A stretch of DNA of 33,777 nucleotides, taken from positions 8,564 through 42,340 of the forward strand of contig JADHZB010001722.1 of the NCBI GenBank assembly GCA_015657535.1, given 5' to 3'. Made by a program: the position numbers and the translations under genes. This DNA comes from Nephromyces sp. MM_2019 (lineage: Eukaryota; Apicomplexa; Aconoidasida; Nephromycida). Shown here piece by piece: positions 1 through 11,905 of the stretch. A model generated the notes under the pieces. The model saw only the letters and a program-made list of their open reading frames with translations, was not told the origin of the DNA and did no database searches. The first letter of the stretch is position 1; every line of letters begins with the position of its first letter.

Positions 1-56
1 AGGTGCAAACTCAAAGGTGCAAACTCAAAGGTGCACACTATGAGGTGCAAGCTAGA
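1..56. repeat. 14-bp tandem repeat, four units, cut by window start
   Basis: The unit AGGTGCAAACTCAA occurs at 1-14 and 15-28 as exact copies; 29-42 and 43-56 are diverged copies that keep AGGTGCA. The array may continue left of the window. It lies just beyond the stop codon of the minus-strand MFAP1 gene, so it would sit in or near its 3' flank. Confidence 0.85.
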
Positions 57-311
57 GGGTGTGTATGCAGGGATGCAGAGAGCTACAGCTACACGTGTAA
101 ACGCATTTAAAGCGAGTCCATCCGGCCACATGCGTATACTCACTCAAGCTATCGTCACAACACTAACACATGAGTTCCCATGTAGCTGTGTGCGTGTGGA
201 TATGGGTGGATGCAGTGATAGAAAATTTTTGAGATTCCAGGCTGATGGCTCAAAACGAAGTGGAAAAGGTATTAACTACAGCTGAAACAGAAGCTTGAAG
301 GACTAGGGCTA
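57..311. other. 3' flank of MFAP1, no gene seen
   Basis: This stretch lies downstream of the MFAP1 stop codon on the minus strand. An 84-codon open frame on the plus strand (31-285) overlaps the repeat and has no recognisable protein features. I saw no canonical AATAAA on the minus strand, so the polyadenylation site is not placed. Confidence 0.5.
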
Positions 312-3300
312 TTACTTTTTCATATTCGCTACCGGCCGGCTGAATGCTCCTTCACCCTTCAAACCTGGCAACACATGCAAACAATAAGGCAATTGATGAG
401 CTTTTAAAGTATGGATTTAATAGTGAAGAAAGAAACCCGCAAGAAAAGACCATCTTGGCAGCACACACACACACAGGCTTTATGCATGCGAAAATACCCA
501 GGTTTGTATGCAAGAAGCGAATAAGAAGGCAGTCATATGCTCATTAGAAACAACAAATTAGCACACAAAAGAGGCAAACACACACCTTATTCTAAAACTA
601 TACAACCAAACCGGATGCAGTCACACAATCAAAGTAAACATAACCAAAACACACATAACACAAGTGGTAGTCACACAGAAATTACTCACGACAAAGCCAT
701 GTAAACTAACTCGAAGCACACACAACACAAGTGGCAGTCACACATACACGGTCAAAGTAACACAATCAAAGCACACAAAAAAAAAGCCGTACATACACAG
801 TCAAAGCACACCAAACAAAACCCATTAAACACACACTCCAAATACCCTCGTAACCCATACACCAACACGACGACACACGCACTACGAAAAGATCTTACCA
901 GCCATCTTAGATTGATACTTTGATCTGATGGAATCATTCTGAGCCCAGGCAATACTGAAATCCGTTGTATCTACATCCACCAGATGTGTGTGTTTCACTT
1001 GTCCAGCACGACCAAATTGACCTATAGAAGGCAATACATACAAGAAAACTCAGCTCTTCTTTGCTAGGTGGAAAGGAAAAAGAGTCTACACTTAAACTCC
1101 ATCAGTACACAAGAGAAAAGGAATGCAAAAAGCTAGTTAGTAAGACCAGCAGCAGGTTAAAGCAATATAAGAAGTCATCTGTGTGTGGTCATGGGTGTGT
1201 TGATGTGTGTGCATGCCGTCTGTGCGTGTGTGCTAAATAGTCAAAGAGACACACACCTTGAGAGGGGGGGAGTAGAAGAGGTTATTCACCAATATCAGCA
1301 CACAAACAGAAAAGTACACAGTGAAAACTTTAAGATGGAAAAGATACAAGCAATAAAATCCTTACTCTACAATGTATACTCTCTACATCACCAGAGTGTG
1401 TGTGTGTGTGTGTGTGCAAACGCATATGTAGGACGGGGGGAGGTGGAAGACGGTGATGGAGGAAGAAAGAGGGGATGGAAATGATCATGAGGATGACGAC
1501 ATGATGATGAGAAGATGATTAGAAGATGAAGATATGATGATGAGATAATGATGATGAGAAGAAGACGATCATTATGAAGAAGATGATGACAAAAGATTCA
1601 AAGATGAGGAAAAGATAAGAATAAGATAAGCGAATGAGAAGATCAAAAAATCAACGGATGAAGAGGGGAATATCAGAATATCACGAGATCAGAAGATGAA
1701 GAGAAACAGATGCAAAGCAAAATAATATCAAAACGTGTATCCTTCAAACCAAAGAAGTCAACACACACGCACACAAACAAGCACACTCTACCTATAAACA
1801 ATGAAACAAAAAACACATGAAACTCCTTTTTACCTCTACGCAGTCGCATAGCCTTCGGCAAGATTTTCTTATCCATCGCATCTTCACTGCAAAGAGGCAC
1901 ACACACACAAAATATCGCTGTTTCTTCGTTCTTTTTGTGAATTAAAGAGCTCAAGTTTAGAGGTGACCAAGCGTCTGTCCATACAATATTCAAAAAGTAT
2001 GCACAGACACATAGCCACAAAGATACGCAGGGGCAGAAAAACAGACAGGCACACAGATACAAATACACAGAAACATACACATGTACACACGCACATAATC
2101 ATCCACCAACGTACAAACACAAGAACCCACAGAAGAATGAGAAAAACATTCGGCTCTATGTAGTACAAATTACACGAAATATGACGTTGAAAATCCTCAA
2201 CAAGAAGGTAAAATCAACCAAAAAACGATAGCACACAAAATGTAGGAACTTCATCCAAGAGAAGCAGCGTTCACACACACAAGTCAAATCAAAGTATCAC
2301 ACATATGCTCCGCGAACTCACTTACCCCACAGGAGCATGCACATCTCGTAGATACAGTTCTTCAGTGCCATCCTGAGCCTTATCTTGAAAGAATGCACCC
2401 TTTGAGAAAGAACAGAAGCGGATAAAGACGTGCAAGAGTAAGTGTGTGTGTGTGTGTGAAAAACATCTCCTAATGCTCAGTGAGCTTTGCGTGGCAGCGT
2501 TGTCTCCATGAGAAGATTTATATGACAGACAAAGAGTGAGTTATGCATAAGCAGCCATCAAAGGTTTAGTATACAAATATGGAGACTTCAGAAACACACC
2601 CGTTTGCAGCGAAAACTAGTGGTTGCTTTAGGGGAATAAGAGTACGAGCGAACACACACACATTGGAAGAGTAGGAGGAGGGGTAAAGGCGGGTGGCGAG
2701 AGAGGAGGGTGGCGAGACAGGAGGGTGTGAAGAAGGTGTTAACATGGGTGTGAAGGGCGTAAACAGGGGTGTGAACAACGGGATCTAGACGAGGTGGAAG
2801 ATAAATTAAAACAAAAAAAAAGATTTTTATGAAGCAGAGGCGAGAGCGAAGAAAAACTGGAAGAAGCAGAAGGCGAAGAAAAACGCAACGAAGAAGCTGA
2901 TGAAGAAGAAATAAGAAAAAAGACGCAGTAGACTGCAAATAAAAAAACAGGAAAAACAAAAGAATAGCAGAAATGAGATTATAACAGAAAAAGCAGTGTG
3001 AAAGCACGAAAGTGAAAGCATTCACTTTCTGAACACCAAAGGTTTCCTCAGAAAACTCTATAAATGAACACTTTGCAGAAATTATACGTTAAATTAAGTT
3101 AATTTAACAAAAAAAAAGCTAAGAACCATCTTTTAAAGATTAAAATGACAAATCTACTTGAAGATCTTGAAAAACTTTGAAAAAAATCTATTAAAGACTT
3201 TAAAGCTTGAAAAAATCCCATTGGAATAGCAAAAACACCCAGAATCTCACAAAAGCAGCAGAAACGTCACAAAAATAACATCTTCTTCAGAAACTTGAGG

Positions 3301-6300
3301 CGAAAAATAGGGAAACCGTGAAATTTTCAAGCTGATATACCTTGTGGTAATATTTTTGCATGAAAAGAAGTTTATATTTTTTTTCAACTTTCGGCATATC
3401 CGCATCGATTTGCTTATCATCCTGCCTCCTCTCTAAATCAGTCATTAACCTCCTCTTCTCCACCTCTGCCAACTGAAGCATTCAAAAGTTCGAGAGAAGA
3501 GCGTTTGTATAACAGAATGATAAGTTTATCTTATCGAGAAACTGAAAACTTAAAAGCCATGTGTGCGAAATTTCAAGCGTACAGATGAGAAGGTATTCAT
3601 GTTGAGATGAGAGAGTTTCTCAATGAAAGGAGCTCTTCTTTCAGTACACACATTTTCTATGAGCAGACACTGGAAGCACAAAGACACACACACTCTCTGT
3701 GATCGTAGGGAGATATTCCTCGCTTAAACAAACACACCGACAAAAAGGAAACACACACATTCCTAAAAAATCTCTACAATTCTAGGGAGATACTCTTCAC
3801 TACAACAAATATGCACACATACACCAAACGCACATAAAAACATGCATCAACCGCAAATTCGCTACAAAAACACACAAATCCATACCCTCACACACCCATA
3901 CCCTCATACAATCACAAAAGCATCCACAAATCCATATACTCACATATTTACAGATTCACCTTCACGCTCTCACCCACAGAAGCACCCTCACACCATCACA
4001 AACCCACACACTCACAAACACACATCTCCCCGAGCAAAAAAACCAAAAAAACGTACAAAGTTCTTTCGGAATTCTCTCGCCTCTCTATCTCGTTTAATAC
4101 GCTTCAGCTCGCGTACTTTCCACATTTCATACTGAAAAAAACAGAAAAAAAAAAGTCTTTGAGTATGAATCACGAGCTTGTGACATTATAAGCAACAAAG
4201 AATAAAGTTATTAAAGTTACACAAACATCGGCAAACAAGTTTTCCTCAACCAACTTATACCACTACTGACCCAAAGAAACCACACCCACATTGGGAGAAA
4301 TTTAACGTTTCCTAGCCTCAAATTCCACCTTTACACTAACAAAATCAACGTTTTGATGAAGGAAAAAGGAGGCAGTTACCTCTTCTTCTTCATTGATAGC
4401 ATCGTCATCATTTGGTAATTCTGTTTCGGAGTCATCAGATGCTACAAATTGCCCATTTGCTTCAACTTCTTCCTCCTTCTTCACCTAAAAGCATCAAAAA
4501 GTATTCAAATTCAAACACTTGTGATGGATTGATATGTAGGAGGGAGAGAGAAAATGAAGGAAAAAAGGAAGAAACGTGGAGAAAACTCACTCTATCTCAA
4601 GCAAAAAAACTCAGCAAAGATACGATGAAACACACACACACGCATTCCTACAAACAGTATTCATACATGGGAATGCTACAAAACAAATCCTACACACAAG
4701 CAATACACACGAGTTTACCTTAGGGAAATCTAGCAAACACAACTGTGATTATATTCTATCACTTAAGAGATTCACACACACCTTGGGGTCTCATATATTG
4801 GGAATCACAAAAATACACTGCAAGATCCTCAAACATACAGGCTGACATTATTTACACACACATAGATGAACAGACTCACACAAATATTGGTAGATGCACG
4901 GACACACACAGTGCGAGACTCACAAAGATAGCCGCACACGCACACTTAGGTGCACACACATAGATTGGGAGATCCATACACGTTGGACGGCCAATACATA
5001 CATAAACACATATATTACAAGTCCCACACATAGACAAACAGACGTACATGCACACACAGCTGCGTCAGCCAGCAAGCTCATAAGAAAATTTCGGTGGCAC
5101 CGCTTCATTCGTAGCATATTCTTCAATCGAAGTAAAAAACACACAAAATAAAATCTATTCAAAAAGGCCTATGCGTAGCTGAAGGATGCACACACCTCTT
5201 TATACATAATATTTAACGAGTACTGCACATTCCTACCGTTTCCATCACCATCTGGCGAGTTTCCAACTTGCGTTCTTCTCGCTAAAAAATATCAAATTTA
5301 GCAAAAAATTAAATGTGTGTTCGTTGCTACCGGCGAAGGAAGTTCAGCACTAAAAGAAACTAGACTCTTTTGTGTATACACACACACATAAACCCAATTA
5401 AGCAGCTCAAAGTAAGGAAAAATGCTGATTTTGGCTGCTTCTAAAGAAGGAGAAAAGCAAGACGCTGAAGAAAGGGGACAAAAAAGAGATGGAAGTTGAA
5501 AAATATGAGGATGAAAATGAAGATGAGGAAATTGATATCCAGGGAAACAGCTGGAAAGTGCGTAGATTAACAGCGTAAAGAGCATACTTCATCTGCACCA
5601 AAGGCTTCACCATGTAAAATGAGCCTCTAACCTTTCTTTTTTCTCTCTCATCCTTCTGTTGCTCGAGCAACTGAAAAAAGAACAATCACGATAGTTTGAG
5701 TCAACACGCCTAGTATTAAACAGACTCGGTTTCATCGGTAAATTCATCATGCAACAGACATATAAAACTACACACACACACATTATAAAGCCATCAAATT
5801 CGATGCTCTCAGCTCCGAAAAGCTCAATAGTGTGCATGTAAAGATACGCATTACACTCTGCAACCATCTATGGATATTCCAATCTTGGAGCTACAGAAAA
5901 AGTGCGTGACTAGCTAGTTCCGACACACACACACAAAAGAGGGTTATCCGGTTGTGTGATCAAGCATCCCTTTATTAATAACAAAAAAACTACTTGAAAC
6001 AAGAAAAATTAAAATTAGCATCTCAGCAAGTATTTGAGAGGAAAAGCAAATCATAAATGTGTGTAAGTGTAGAAAAATGAAGAAATTAACCATCTTTCTC
6101 AAGCGTTCAAAAACATTTATACACACAGTATTTTGAAGCATGAAAATGAGTGTATATACACAAAGAGATCCGTTTTAAGCGCTCAAGCGAGTGCATATAC
6201 ATACACATACCCATTTCAAGAATTCCAATGAGTGTATATATGCTACACTAGTACACTTCCAGGCATCTCAAAAAAAGGAAGAAAAACCTTTATTTTCAAG

Positions 6301-9300
6301 GCATCTCACACGCTTCCCTCTCAGCAATTCAACACATCACACACAAAGCATTCCGAGCTAAAAGTTACAGACACATCTTTTCCCATACTGACTCCTTCCA
6401 CTATACGTATACTGCGTATCATCCACGTTGAACACAAAAAACACTGAGAAAATGGTACCAAAAATTGCTATAAACAACAGCACACAGCAAAAATAATAGC
6501 GTAAGCTGGGCCTCCTGAGTTTATATCAAAAGTTTGTTTTGAGGAGTGTGTGTTGTTGAAGACTTAATAAGTGCGCGTGTGTGTTCGTGCATGAGTGCGT
6601 GTGCGTGTGCCTGTGTGCGTATGTGTGTGTGCGTGGGCGCACGTGTAGTGTGCGCGTGTATCGCTCGTGAGTGTGTGTGAGCGTGCTAATGTGCGTGCGC
6701 GTGTACACGACGCATACCTCTAGCTCCTCCTTCTCTTTGTAAGTCTCCCTTTTATCTTTTGGAACAAAGATCTGCAGCAAAAAGATGATTGAAGACTCAA
6801 GTAAAAGAGGGAATTTTTATGCCAAAAAAGTATGAAAACTTCAGGAAATAGTAAAAGCGGCTGCTAATGAATGTATGTACACTCCAACCATTATGAAGAC
6901 GGAGCGTAACAAACACAAGGCTATATAAAAATTGAATAGAAGATCTGAGGAAAGCAAAAAGCTACACATACGAGAAAGTCATAATCCAGATACATACATG
7001 AGCACCTCGAGTGTACATATGCTGAAACACACACAAAAATGCGCAGGTGTATTCATATACATGCACACGCAAACAAACACAGATACACATACACATACAT
7101 ATACACTCGCATTACCGGTTTCAAAAGAGTGCTTGTAGACGGGTCGTCTTCATCGTAGTCTGAGTCTTCTTCAGAAATTTCTTCTAAGTATTCTTCATCA
7201 TCCTGAAGATTGGGTAATACACAAACCAGTTAACTAACACAATGGGCTTCCAGCCGCTCCTTACGCTTACACACACACGATCAGCAATCTCATCGAAAAC
7301 CGCTACAAAAGCATAAACTGAGAACTACATACATGATAATAGGCTTAGGTATGAGCGTAAGCTACAACTTTAAAGGCCCAAAACAGCAAAAACACAAACA
7401 AAAGTACACACCAACAATCAAAGAACATAGCTTAGTATACAAAGCATAACACGACACACAAACAGATTTAATCGTAGCGCAATATACACACAAAAGTGCA
7501 GCAGATATATACTAACGCAAGGATAACAAAAATACACACACAATACACGAGATAGTGCATTCAAATGCACACATAGGTACACACACAGCCACACATATAC
7601 ACACACCCGCTAAAAAATCACGTTAAAAACTGATGATAGAAACAAGAGCTAAACACACCTCCTCGAGATTAGCAAGCTCTACCTCCTCCTGCTGCCTCCG
7701 TGCAAGCAGCCGAGATCTCATTCTCTCTCTTTTGGCGACGATATCTTCATCGTCCACAGGCTCTTCTTCATCGTTTAGATTCTCATCTCTTGAGATTTCC
7801 TAATGAAATAATGGCAAGAAACACAAAAATTATCATAAAATATAATATAAAACCGGAAAAATCTCAATTCTTAGACGATAAAAGAGGAAGCAAAAACCCA
7901 TCTTAGCAGGAAGATGGAGAAAATAACATAAAAAAAAAGAAAACACACAAAAGAGAATAAAAATAAGATAAGACACATCAGAGAAAGCACACAAGAAGAC
8001 ACACCAGAAAAGACTGTCAAAAATACCATTCCACTTCAATTCTCTTACTTTGGCGGATTCGCCTGCAGAGCACTCCTCTCTTTCTTCCTCTTCTCCATGC
8101 TGAGAAGAACCGGAGTAATCGATGGTGCTCCGAACTCTTAATGGTTTCGCTTCTTGCTTTTCTATATGAAAACCAAATGATGAAGCAGCGAGTAAGCTTT
8201 GTCGTCAGAAATATACACGCACACGTACTTAAAGTAGCATATAATGTATAAACACAGTACAAGCTACCACAAACGCATGCTATTCACGAACAAATAAGCA
8301 TAGAACCCAAACAGCTCGTTATCCTGACCTGAAGCCTCCGTTGTTTCAACAAAATACATCGCTTAGCATTCCCATCAACACTGCGCACACACCAACACTA
8401 TACAAAAAAACCAAACGCAGCACACACACTAATCAAGTTACATAATGCAAAACCCTCCGATGTAGCTGCTTCTCCTACTCTTACCAGCTATAAGCCCTGA
8501 CTGCTCTACCCTCTGAAGCCTCCTATCTTGAACTGAAGAATCAATAACAGTTGGTTGATTAGCATTGAGTTGTTCTTCATAGAGTCTAACTAGCTCATCT
8601 TCTTCTTCAGTAGGGACCTGAACACACACACACACACACATAAAGATTTCTCTCATAAACACTGCAAAGAATGCCCAGCAAAAATTTTGCTACATTGCAA
8701 GAGAGAGCTTTTACTGCTTAGAGAGTATCACTTGCATGTCATTGCAAAAGGAATACTAGAACAAACTTGCACACACAAAGAAAAAGTGTGTGAACACACG
8801 GGGAAAATGGTAGACACACACGAGGAAAAACCGCGCAGAAACACAGAGAAAAAGGTTCCAGACACAAGGAAAAACGATCTACACACATACGAAAAAAGAA
8901 CCTAAACACACGCTGATAAGACATCTTAACACGCACCAAAACAGCGTCTACACACAGACACAAAAAAAAGAATCAAAATTCAAGGGAAAATGCTCTAAAT
9001 ACACACGGAAAATTCACCTAAACACCTACAAAAAAACTGTCTAAACACAAACACAAAAGCAATTTTTCAACCTCAAAAAGCACCTAAAATACGAAAAGGA
9101 TTAAACAACAGAATAGTGTGTAAACAGTAAAAAATGTCACAACTCCATTTTCATACAGAGCGTATAAAAAACAGTGCTAGCATACGTAGATATACACACA
9201 AATGCTGGTGTTAGCTGAAGATGGCATAGAAAATAACACTCTAAGGGTCAACATACCTTTCCAGGCCAGTATCTCTGGGGTTTCTTCGCATCCAAAATCT

Positions 9301-9370
9301 TCGGACGAAAGACTCGTGAAACTGGGTCATCTCCACGATACAAAATCGAATGAACGTCACCTGCCGACAT
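312..9370 (-). CDS. MFAP1: MFAP1, spliceosomal B-complex protein (15 exons, 446 aa)
   Basis: Core splicing factor; in other eukaryotes MFAP1 joins the precatalytic spliceosome and contacts PRP38/SNU23. Coding exons in transcript order (high to low): 9257-9370, 8485-8617, 8049-8161, 7659-7799, 7116-7202, 6718-6771, 5632-5670, 5237-5281, 4380-4484, 4057-4131, 3341-3472, 2326-2399, 1834-1886, 899-1021, 312-364. All introns are GT-AG and frame is kept throughout (1341 nt with stop). Seen: start MSAGDVHSILYRG; acidic middle (DDEEYLEEISEEDSDYDED, about 168-187); LLKP then VPKDKRETYKEKEE, matching the family's KPVFIRKKDR region; YEMWKVRELKRIKRDRE (278-294); MQKYYHKGAFF (340-350); KILPKAMRLRRGQFGRAGQ and KHTHLVDVDTTDF near residues 377-409; end FSRPVANMKK. 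Human MFAP1 is 439 aa, so the gene appears complete. Ten of 14 introns are phase 0. The start is the first ATG, and conserved-type sequence follows it. Residual uncertainty is limited to exact ends of the smallest exons. Confidence 0.95.
365..898 (-). other. MFAP1 intron 14, CA/TG rich
   Basis: This is the last intron of the gene. Its plus strand carries many scattered ACACAC runs (468-480 and 560-850), which read as UG-rich in the transcript. The acceptor chosen is TTGCCAG followed by GTTTGAAG. The alternative acceptor 8 bases further, after GAAG, would give an immediate TGA. Confidence 0.85.
1393..1670. repeat. (TG)n followed by GAT/GAA-rich simple sequence in MFAP1 intron 13
   Basis: A TG dinucleotide run at 1395-1416 is followed by about 200 bp of purine-rich triplets (GAT, GAA, GAG) on the plus strand. 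Stop codons break every plus-strand frame, so it is not an acidic coding exon. It lies inside the MFAP1 intron at 1022-1833. Confidence 0.8.
2790..3010. repeat. Purine-rich tract in MFAP1 intron 11
   Basis: The plus strand is strongly A/G-rich, with GAAGAA and AAAAAA runs, so the transcribed sense strand is pyrimidine-rich. Leu/Phe/Ser-rich open frames on the minus strand here are composition artefacts. The tract lies inside the intron at 2400-3340. Confidence 0.75.
6538..6715. repeat. Degenerate TG/GTGCG-rich block in MFAP1 intron 6
   Basis: About 175 bp of TG, GTGCG and GTGTGAG units on the plus strand directly abut the donor of the 54-nt exon 6718-6771. The orientation is opposite to most repeats in this gene: here the transcript would be CA-rich. 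Confidence 0.8.
8620..8641. repeat. (CA)n microsatellite at an MFAP1 splice acceptor
   Basis: The plus-strand CA run reads as (TG)n in the transcript and ends only a few bases before the CAG acceptor of exon 8485-8617. It therefore occupies the usual polypyrimidine-tract position. The junction is supported by frame and by the protein sequence VPTEEEDELVRLYEE. Confidence 0.85.
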
Positions 9371-9981
9371 CCTTCAATACGAAGAATACGAGGATGAGGA
9401 CGATTATTCTCGTTGAATTAACAAAGCAATGGATTTCTATACGACGAAAAGAAAAGGAAAATAACAAGAAGTGAAGCAAAAAAAAATTTTTTCCCCCCTA
9501 AAAAACATCTAATTCAGCGCTTCTTCTAATGAAAATTTTTCTATCCCTAAAAAACCACTTTTCCAAATTAAACCAAAAAGTTCTCATTACAGCACACAAA
9601 AATAGAGAAAAAGACATCTATTTGCTCGTTATTTCGGTAGCTTCACACTAAATTCTGTTTCCATAATCGCTCAATCCTTCATGTCTTCGCAACCAATAAA
9701 ATTCGTCAACTTGACACCCTCAAAAAACAACTTTCTCAGCTGCTAACCTCACCCCAGAAGCACGTAGTTCACGCACATTCTCTCAACACAATAATAGCTG
9801 CTCTGTTTACCAACAAAAACGCAAAATCTTCCAATTTTATAAAGCATACGAACCGAAGAATTCCGTTTAACACAATGTTTTACTCAAAAAAATAATTCCT
9901 CCCTCCTCATCAATCCTACAATCGCGTACAAAATCCGCAATTTTTTCAATAATAGTTCATAAAATTAAGTAAAAAGCCCAC
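9371..9981. other. MFAP1 5' flank, AT-rich, no gene seen
   Basis: This is sequence upstream of the MFAP1 start codon. It includes an A-run/T-run/C-run junction at 9478-9500. No open frame of convincing length was found on either strand. It presumably contains the MFAP1 promoter and 5' UTR, but I could not assign a promoter element. Confidence 0.5.
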
Positions 9982-10072
9982 CTGTTTGATTTTAACAATT
10001 CACTTGACTTGAAGATGAGGGAATCCTTCAGATAAGGCAGATGTAAACGAACATCTTCAAGGGCATCAAAGT
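9982..10072 (-). CDS. Possible exon of an unrecognised gene
   Basis: On the minus strand about 30 codons read DFDALEDVRLHLPYLKDSLI and onward to FKSSELLKSNR, and then meet GTGGGC, a possible donor. The composition looks protein-like and unlike the surrounding repeats. In the same frame a TAA lies immediately before it, so an acceptor would have to fall at AATAAG. An alternative acceptor 17 bases upstream would read another frame and end soon. No domain is recognised, and joining it to the open stretch at 10642-10817 does not give a clean phase match. It could also be a relic or chance. Confidence 0.22.
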
Positions 10073-10429
10073 CTTATTCGTCATCATGAACACCTTTAAA
10101 TTAAAGAAAGCACCGTGAATACCACGAAAAAGTCACATTCTAGACAATCTTCTTCCAGAAAGAATTTTTTTTGCTCTTTTTTGGTGCCTTTTTAAGCCCT
10201 CTCAACTGTTTACTACCCTCTTGGCTATTACGGATCAAAAAGGGATAGGGTTATGAAGAAAATCTTTTGAATGGGGGAAAATATCAAAAATGAAGGAAAT
10301 TCATAGATTTTATACAAAAAAAAGGAGGTGGAGGGAGTCTAAAACATCTTATTTCGTGTGTGCGGGAAAAATTTCACCTGTTTGTCAGTAAAATTTTTGA
10401 AAAAACCACAATTTTGTTTATTATGAACA

Positions 10430-10600
10430 TATCGATAACGTAGATAAAGAGGGGGGGGGAGAGGGGTGAAGGAAGAAGAAAAGAAACAGGTAGAAGAAGA
10501 AGAGAAAGAGGAATAAGAAGAGTAAGCAAAAGAGGAGGAAGAAGAAGAAGAAAAAGAAAAAGAAGATAAAAAACAGCGAGAAGAAGAGGGTAGAAAGATC
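10430..10600. repeat. Purine-rich (GAA/GAG) tract
   Basis: Almost purely A/G on the plus strand, with G-runs (about 10448-10460) and GAAGAAGAA triplets. The long minus-strand open frame here (poly-Ser/Phe) is a product of this composition. Confidence 0.85.
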
Positions 10601-10641
10601 TCGAAAAGCATCAAAATATCGACAAAATCCTCATATCTCAC

Positions 10642-10817
10642 TTGAGGGCATTTGAGAAGAATAAAAGCGTTGAAGACGATTTGCAAAAGAGGCTGTAAGC
10701 GGCTGCCAGCAGCAGTCAACATGTGAAGAGGCACTTGAGTATGAGGAGGGTCAATCATCGACATGAAGATGCTAAAACTTGAGAAACCAGGAATTTTGTG
10801 TGTGTTGAAGGTAATTG
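10642..10817 (-). CDS. Possible exon of an unrecognised gene
   Basis: The minus strand has an open stretch of about 58 codons that is not low-complexity. It includes FNTHKIPGFSSFSIF, DPPHTQVPLHMLTAAGSRLQ and QIVFNAFILLKCPQ, and it ends at CAA followed by GTGAGA, a good donor. A possible acceptor is TTGGCAG at the other end. No family is recognised. Another minus frame in the same place opens with ATG (MSRISSNLSITLL) and runs 36 codons, so the reading frame is not certain. Confidence 0.28.
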
Positions 10818-10819
10818 CT

Positions 10820-11713
10820 GCCAAGTTAACAATGTGATTGAGAGATTACTGGAGATTCTTGACATGACGGAGTATGTGAAAAAATAATTAGAGAAACTAG
10901 AATAGACTGAAGGAGTGTGAAGATGACTAGGTTGAAAGATTAAGTTAGGGTAGAATACCGAAGAAGTAGGAAGATCCCTATCTAGAAGCAGCGTTAAGCT
11001 AGAGCAGAATAAAAAAGGAGAACGATAATTATGAGGAAATTTAACTTAAAACTAGCGTATAAAACTACAGTAAAAAGACGCTTTTTGCAGGATTTACGCT
11101 AAGCCAGCGTTTCAAAAAGCACTGCCACAGACAAGAAGTCTTAAAGTTGAAAGTGCAGCCTAGGAAAGCCCCCATGCTCGTGCTAGCACACAATAAATCT
11201 ACGCCTATTTATAACAAAATTTCCCAAATGCTGACTCTAACTCTATAGTTTGCACCGAGGTGGCTACTTCATTAGGGTCTGAAATAACACACACCAACCA
11301 GGTAGTAATAAAAATGCAGGAAACATATTTTTATTAGAAGAAAATTCTCATTCCATATCACCAAAAGAACCTAGTGTGTGTAACCGAACATAACGAATCC
11401 AGGCTCTGCATTAGTGGTATGGTAGCTGGCTCAAGTTACCTAGAGGTAGTGGACATACTACGTTGTCGTTATATTGCCACGACTAACTATTTCTTTTATT
11501 ATTCTGTTTAAATATCTCTTATTTATTTCTTTGCATGCTTTGTGTAAGCGCATGTGTGTGTGGGTATGGTGTTTCACCGATGATCCTTTGTACGCGAGTT
11601 TTTTTGAGAAAAACCGCTGATTCTTGCAAATTTGCTTGTGAAGTTCAAGTGTATGCGAGCTTTTATGTATAAATACTGGAGCTTACCTCAGATACCTTCT
11701 GATAACTTCTTTA
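10820..11713. other. Intergenic, no gene seen
   Basis: Mixed-composition sequence with a purine-rich beginning. No open frame over 60 codons with protein-like composition, and no tRNA or rRNA signature recognised. Confidence 0.5.
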
Positions 11714-11905
11714 ATACCGAGCTTTGCTGCGTGTTTTAGACGTAGAAAGTCTTGGAATTTCAAAGTAATTTAACACAAGATACCAAGTTTTCATGCATGT
11801 TTTAGACGTAGAAACTCTTGGTATTTCAAGGTAAATCTTCAATAAATACCAAGTTTTGCTGCGTATCTCAGATTTAATATCTTTATATTTGAACGTAAAC
11901 TAAGG
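11714..11905. repeat. 66-bp tandem repeat, three diverged copies
   Basis: Copies begin at 11714, 11780 and 11846, each opening with ATACC(G/A)AG followed by a TTTTGCTGCGT-like segment. Copies 1 and 2 share GTTTTAGACGTAGAAA and a CTTGG(A/T)ATTTCAA segment. The start-to-start spacing is 66 bp twice. Copy 3 is more diverged after its first 20 bases. Function is unknown. Confidence 0.8.

Noticed and set aside
1673..2168. Long Cys/Val-rich minus-strand open frames
   Set aside because: They are translations of CA/TG repeats in MFAP1 introns; only the 53-nt exon at 1834-1886 inside them is supported.
3842..4135. His/Thr/Pro-rich plus-strand open frame of 97 codons
   Set aside because: It is a (CA)n composition artefact that overlaps the real MFAP1 exon 4057-4131 on the other strand.
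6080..6141. Minus-strand stretch ending FERLRKM before a GT, resembling an extra MFAP1 coiled-coil exon
   Set aside because: There is no acceptor AG at a suitable place. Exons 6718-6771 and 5632-5670 join in phase and already align with the family without missing residues.
10339..10620. Ser/Phe-rich part of the minus-strand open frame next to the possible exon
   Set aside because: It is produced by the GAA/GAG purine tract and reads as simple poly-Ser.
11395..11465. Sequence with a tRNA-like look (TGGTATGGTAGCTGGCTCAAG)
   Set aside because: No cloverleaf arms or T-loop GTTCRA could be fitted.
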